From: Porticoccus sp.
Lineage (GTDB): Bacteria > Pseudomonadota > Gammaproteobacteria > Pseudomonadales > Porticoccaceae
DNA length: 9,784 nucleotides
Assembly (NCBI GenBank): GCA_011049795.1
Contig: DRHD01000106.1
Location: forward strand, 1-9,784
Direction of reading: 5' to 3'
Of this stretch, positions 8,250 to 9,784 are shown one piece after another. The translations under genes and the position numbers were made by a program. The first letter of the stretch is position 1. Each line of letters opens with the position of its first letter. Under the pieces are notes generated by a model. It ran no database searches. It was given only the letters and a program-made list of their open reading frames with translations, and had not been told where the DNA came from.

Positions 8250-8257
8250 AATTAATA

Positions 8258-8590
8258 ATGCCTAATTTCGATCAAAACTTTGAAGCTACTCGTTTGTCTA
8301 TGCTTTCAAAACAACACCCTGACATTGTGAAGGTGTCGGGTGAGGTGGTGTTTCGTGCGGAAGATGACGAAGACCGCCTAAGCGGAACATCTTGGACTCT
8401 TGAAGATGACATTTTTGATCAGGTCACCGAATCAGGCTTCAAATTACACTTGCTTGAACTTCTGGATAATTTCATAGAATACCGAGGTCAATGTAACGAG
8501 CTGCCGAAAAAGGAAGGGATTGTGCGTTTTGGTGGTGGCACTTTAAATATTGAATGGCTACCTAATGGAACTACCCATCTATCCAAATGA
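8258..8590 (+). CDS. Small acidic protein of unknown function (cargo)
   Basis: I do not recognise this 110-residue protein. With the start at 8258 it begins MPNFDQNF and is rich in Asp and Glu (for example RAEDDEDR and LEDDIFDQVTE), with a probable amphipathic helix around residues 56 to 73 (KLHLLELLDNFIEY) and a β-like C-terminus (GIVRFGGGTLNIEWLPNGTT). It has no signal peptide or membrane segment in this form and is probably cytosolic. Starting at the TTG at 8117 would give 157 residues with an N-terminal hydrophobic anchor (FLFSVCAICSYFFTIF). That form is less likely but not excluded. It lies 30 bases before the glycosylase-like gene on the same strand, so the two may be co-transcribed. 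Confidence 0.6.
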   Translation: MPNFDQNFEATRLSMLSKQHPDIVKVSGEVVFRAEDDEDRLSGTSWTLEDDIFDQVTESGFKLHLLELLDNFIEYRGQCNELPKKEGIVRFGGGTLNIEWLPNGTTHLSK

Positions 8591-8620
8591 TGTTTTATAA
8601 GAACCAGCCTGAGTTTTCCT

Positions 8621-9283
8621 ATGGATGATAAATATGTTTCAGAAATAGACTGTCTTGATAAGTTAATGGTTGCATGGTCAGAGGCATTCCCGAAGGATTG
8701 GTATTTCAACTACGATGGAGTGATTTCAACTGAGGACTGGGATAGTTGTGGTAAAAAAGTTTTGTTTGTTTTAAAGGAAACAAATGAAGCAAAGCAAAAT
8801 ATTGTCAACGCTATTAATAGGGCTATTGAGGTGAAGGCAAGTGGATGGTGGCGAGGAAAGGTTCTTCGTCGGGTGGGGCGTTGGGCTTACGGACTTCAAA
8901 AATATGATGGGGCTGTGCCGTCACTGAGAGATGCTAAATTAAATGAAAAAAATGCAGTTAAGAATATTGCATACATAAATATAAGGAAAACATCTGGAAG
9001 TGCGCGAACCGACCAAAAGTCGTTTGACGCCCATGCCAAAGAGTTTGCCCCTTTTGTTCGAAGGCAAATTGAGTTGATTAACCCTGATATTGTTGTGCTT
9101 TGCGGCACATATAATCAAGTTAAACGTTACGTATTCCCTGAGCTTAAAAAAGTTAGCGAACGAGTGCATGTTAATGACGGGGTTGTCTTCATCAATGCCT
9201 TCCATCCTGCCGCAAGAAAAAAGTCGGCCATGCTTTATCATCAAGTACTCGATAACTACCACGCTTACAAAAATCATATATAA
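8621..9283 (+). CDS. Uracil-DNA glycosylase superfamily-like protein (cargo)
   Basis: 220 residues. The start at 8621 has only a weak GAG (8611 to 8613) upstream. I place it in the uracil-DNA glycosylase superfamily from three features in order: an early β-strand KKVLFVLKETNE (residues 44 to 55), a central strand and loop INPDIVVLCGTYNQVKRY (about 153 to 170), and a late FINAFHPAARKK (about 190 to 201) that resembles the HP(S/A) active-site loop. The usual motif 1 of families 4 and 5 (GxxPG) is absent, so base excision is uncertain. Length is normal for a single UDG-like domain. Codons 158 to 194 are duplicated in inverted orientation at the right window edge. The gene is AT-rich (about 25 to 27% GC in parts), unlike traN, and so was probably acquired. 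A role in phage defence is only a guess from position. Confidence 0.55.
   Translation: MDDKYVSEIDCLDKLMVAWSEAFPKDWYFNYDGVISTEDWDSCGKKVLFVLKETNEAKQNIVNAINRAIEVKASGWWRGKVLRRVGRWAYGLQKYDGAVPSLRDAKLNEKNAVKNIAYINIRKTSGSARTDQKSFDAHAKEFAPFVRRQIELINPDIVVLCGTYNQVKRYVFPELKKVSERVHVNDGVVFINAFHPAARKKSAMLYHQVLDNYHAYKNHI
9092..9202 (+). repeat. Inverted repeat, left arm (inside the UDG-like gene)
   Basis: These 111 bases are codons 158 to 194 of the glycosylase-like gene. They are identical, base for base, to the reverse complement of 9674 to 9784. The inner edge falls exactly between codons 194 (Phe) and 195 (His), just before the HPAA motif. Confidence 0.97.
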
Positions 9284-9331
9284 CCAATGCTTGAATAGTT
9301 ATATGCAGCGCAAGCCTTGCGTCGTATCTTG

Positions 9332-9354
9332 AAAAAGCCCCTTCAAGAGGGGCT
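9332..9354 (-). terminator. Rho-independent terminator for the - strand gene
   Basis: Stem arms AGCCCCT (9336 to 9342) and AGGGGCT (9348 to 9354) with a 5-base loop. Read on the - strand, the stem is followed by a T-run (complement of the A-run at 9332 to 9336). It lies 20 bases past the stop of the - strand gene. There is no T-run on the + side, so it should act poorly on the cargo genes coming from the left. Confidence 0.85.
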
Positions 9355-9373
9355 GTGTGATGGGAGCCGTTCG

Positions 9374-9784
9374 CTAGTTGGCGGGAGTATCTGTTTCCTC
9401 TTCAGTGATATCGTCATCGGTTGAAGGCACCGCTTGCTCAACTTCTGCTTCTTTACCCTTAGCTTGGGCTGATTTTCGTGCACGAATTTCGATATCAATA
9501 ATGCGTCGTGCAAGTTTGATAATGCGCTGTTGCCATGCGTAGTTGCCATCAACACGTTGCTTGTTACTAAGCACGCTAGATAACCAGAGTGTGTCCATTG
9601 AGATCATCAACGAATCGAGTTTGCGCACTAAGCCGACAAACTGGCCAACCTGAGGCGAGCTGATTTTAGCGTTGAAGGCATTGATGAAGACAACCCCGTC
9701 ATTAACATGCACTCGTTCGCTAACTTTTTTAAGCTCAGGGAATACGTAACGTTTAACTTGATTATATGTGCCGCAAAGCACAAC
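9374..9784 (-). CDS. Helical protein with acidic tail, 3' part, N-terminus replaced
   Basis: The frame is open from the right window edge to a TAG at 9374 to 9376 (136 residues visible). The last 99 residues (from NAKISSPQVGQF) are probably the native part: helices QFVGLVRKLDSLM, WLSSVLSNKQRV and NYAWQQRIIKLARRII, a basic stretch, and an acidic tail STDDDITEEETD. The position after traN and the hotspot and the convergent orientation suggest the SXT backbone gene s063. A relation to the C-terminal part of DUF1845/AcaB-type regulators is possible, but I cannot verify it. The first 37 visible residues are identical to residues 158 to 194 of the UDG-like protein because they lie in the inverted repeat. 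The true start is not in the window. The gene may be broken, fused, or an assembly artefact. Confidence 0.6.
   Translation of the reverse strand, partial: VVLCGTYNQVKRYVFPELKKVSERVHVNDGVVFINAFNAKISSPQVGQFVGLVRKLDSLMISMDTLWLSSVLSNKQRVDGNYAWQQRIIKLARRIIDIEIRARKSAQAKGKEAEVEQAVPSTDDDITEEETDTPAN
9674..9784 (-). repeat. Inverted repeat, right arm (at the window edge)
   Basis: Perfect reverse complement of 9092 to 9202, reaching the last base of the window, so its true length is unknown and at least 111 bases. The 471 bases between the arms hold the 3' end of the UDG-like gene, the terminator and the 3' end of the - strand gene. Confidence 0.97.

Larger units (their letters stand above)
8027..8257. 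other. Intergenic start of the cargo region after traN
   Basis: 231 bases without a convincing gene. The stretch holds the stem-loop at 8068 to 8106, a -10-like TATACT at 8127 to 8132, and an open frame from a TTG at 8117 that runs into the next gene and would encode about 25 strongly hydrophobic residues. That frame has no ribosome binding site at its TTG, so I treat it as untranslated leader or as a gene remnant. Composition becomes AT-rich here compared with the tra operon. Confidence 0.5.
8027..9330. other. Accessory cargo block in the post-traN hotspot (HS4-like)
   Basis: The block begins after the traN stop and ends around the terminator of the convergent - strand gene. The signs are a clear fall in GC compared with the tra operon, genes with no conjugation motif, and a position known to be variable in SXT/R391 elements. 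The exact right limit is not visible. No insertion sequence, integrase gene or direct repeat marks the ends. Confidence 0.55.
2..9784. mobile_element. Part of an SXT/R391-like integrative conjugative element
   Basis: The whole window reads as element backbone plus cargo. The backbone evidence is the gene order traC, trbI-like, trhF-like, traW (fused to trbC), traU, traN, which is the order known from SXT/R391 ICEs and related IncC plasmids. Cargo immediately after traN matches the known variable hotspot HS4 of the ICE family, followed there by a backbone gene (s063 in SXT). No integrase, att site or origin of transfer lies in the window, so an IncC-like plasmid cannot be excluded. Both outer limits are window edges, not element ends. 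Confidence 0.7.

Noticed and set aside
8939..9277. 112-residue - strand frame opposite the UDG-like gene
   Set aside because: It is a shadow of a better-supported gene, with no ribosome binding site or recognisable motif.
9296..9325. Integron attC-like or attachment site with GCGCAAGCCTTGCG
   Set aside because: It is only a 5-base stem with a 3-base loop; no core-site pattern and no integrase gene is present.
9336..9354. Terminator for the UDG-like gene on the + strand
   Set aside because: The hairpin is followed by GTGTGATG on the + strand. The T-run exists only on the - strand.
1..9784. CRISPR arrays, tRNA or rRNA genes, insertion sequences
   Set aside because: None was seen: no regularly spaced direct repeats, no cloverleaf pattern and no transposase motif on either strand.

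Overview
The window is a slice of a conjugative element of the SXT/R391 (or closely related IncC-like) type from a gammaproteobacterium. It carries an F-type type IV secretion (mating pair formation) operon in the order traC, trbI-like gene, trhF-like signal peptidase, trbC-traW fusion, traU, traN, followed by a short accessory region and the end of a convergent backbone-like gene. I recognised this from protein motifs and gene order; no database search was run. The host species cannot be told from the sequence. The SXT/R391 family is found in Vibrio, Proteus, Shewanella and relatives.

Positions 1 to 8026 are the transfer operon on the + strand. traC lacks its 5' half. Every following gene overlaps the previous one or follows it by no more than about 10 bases, and each has its own good Shine-Dalgarno site, so this is one tightly coupled transcription unit. 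TraC is the VirB4-type ATPase. The trbI-like protein and the TrhF-like S26 peptidase sit in the inner membrane. TrbC-TraW and TraU are exported periplasmic assembly proteins. TraN is a 1230-residue cysteine-rich outer membrane adhesin for mating pair stabilisation.

Positions 8027 to about 9330 are accessory DNA in the place where SXT/R391 elements carry cargo hotspot HS4 (after traN). The composition falls to strongly AT-rich. The region holds a stem-loop, a small acidic protein of unknown function, and a 220-residue protein that looks like a divergent member of the uracil-DNA glycosylase superfamily. Such cargo is a reasonable candidate for phage defence, but nothing in the sequence proves that.

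Positions 9331 to 9784 carry, on the - strand, a rho-independent terminator and the 3' part of a helical protein with an acidic tail. Its upstream part is replaced, in frame, by a perfect 111-base inverted copy of codons 158 to 194 of the glycosylase-like gene. The copy runs off the window edge. This is the most unusual structure here. It may be a real inverted duplication or invertible module, but a fold-back or assembly chimera at a contig end is at least as likely and must be excluded first.
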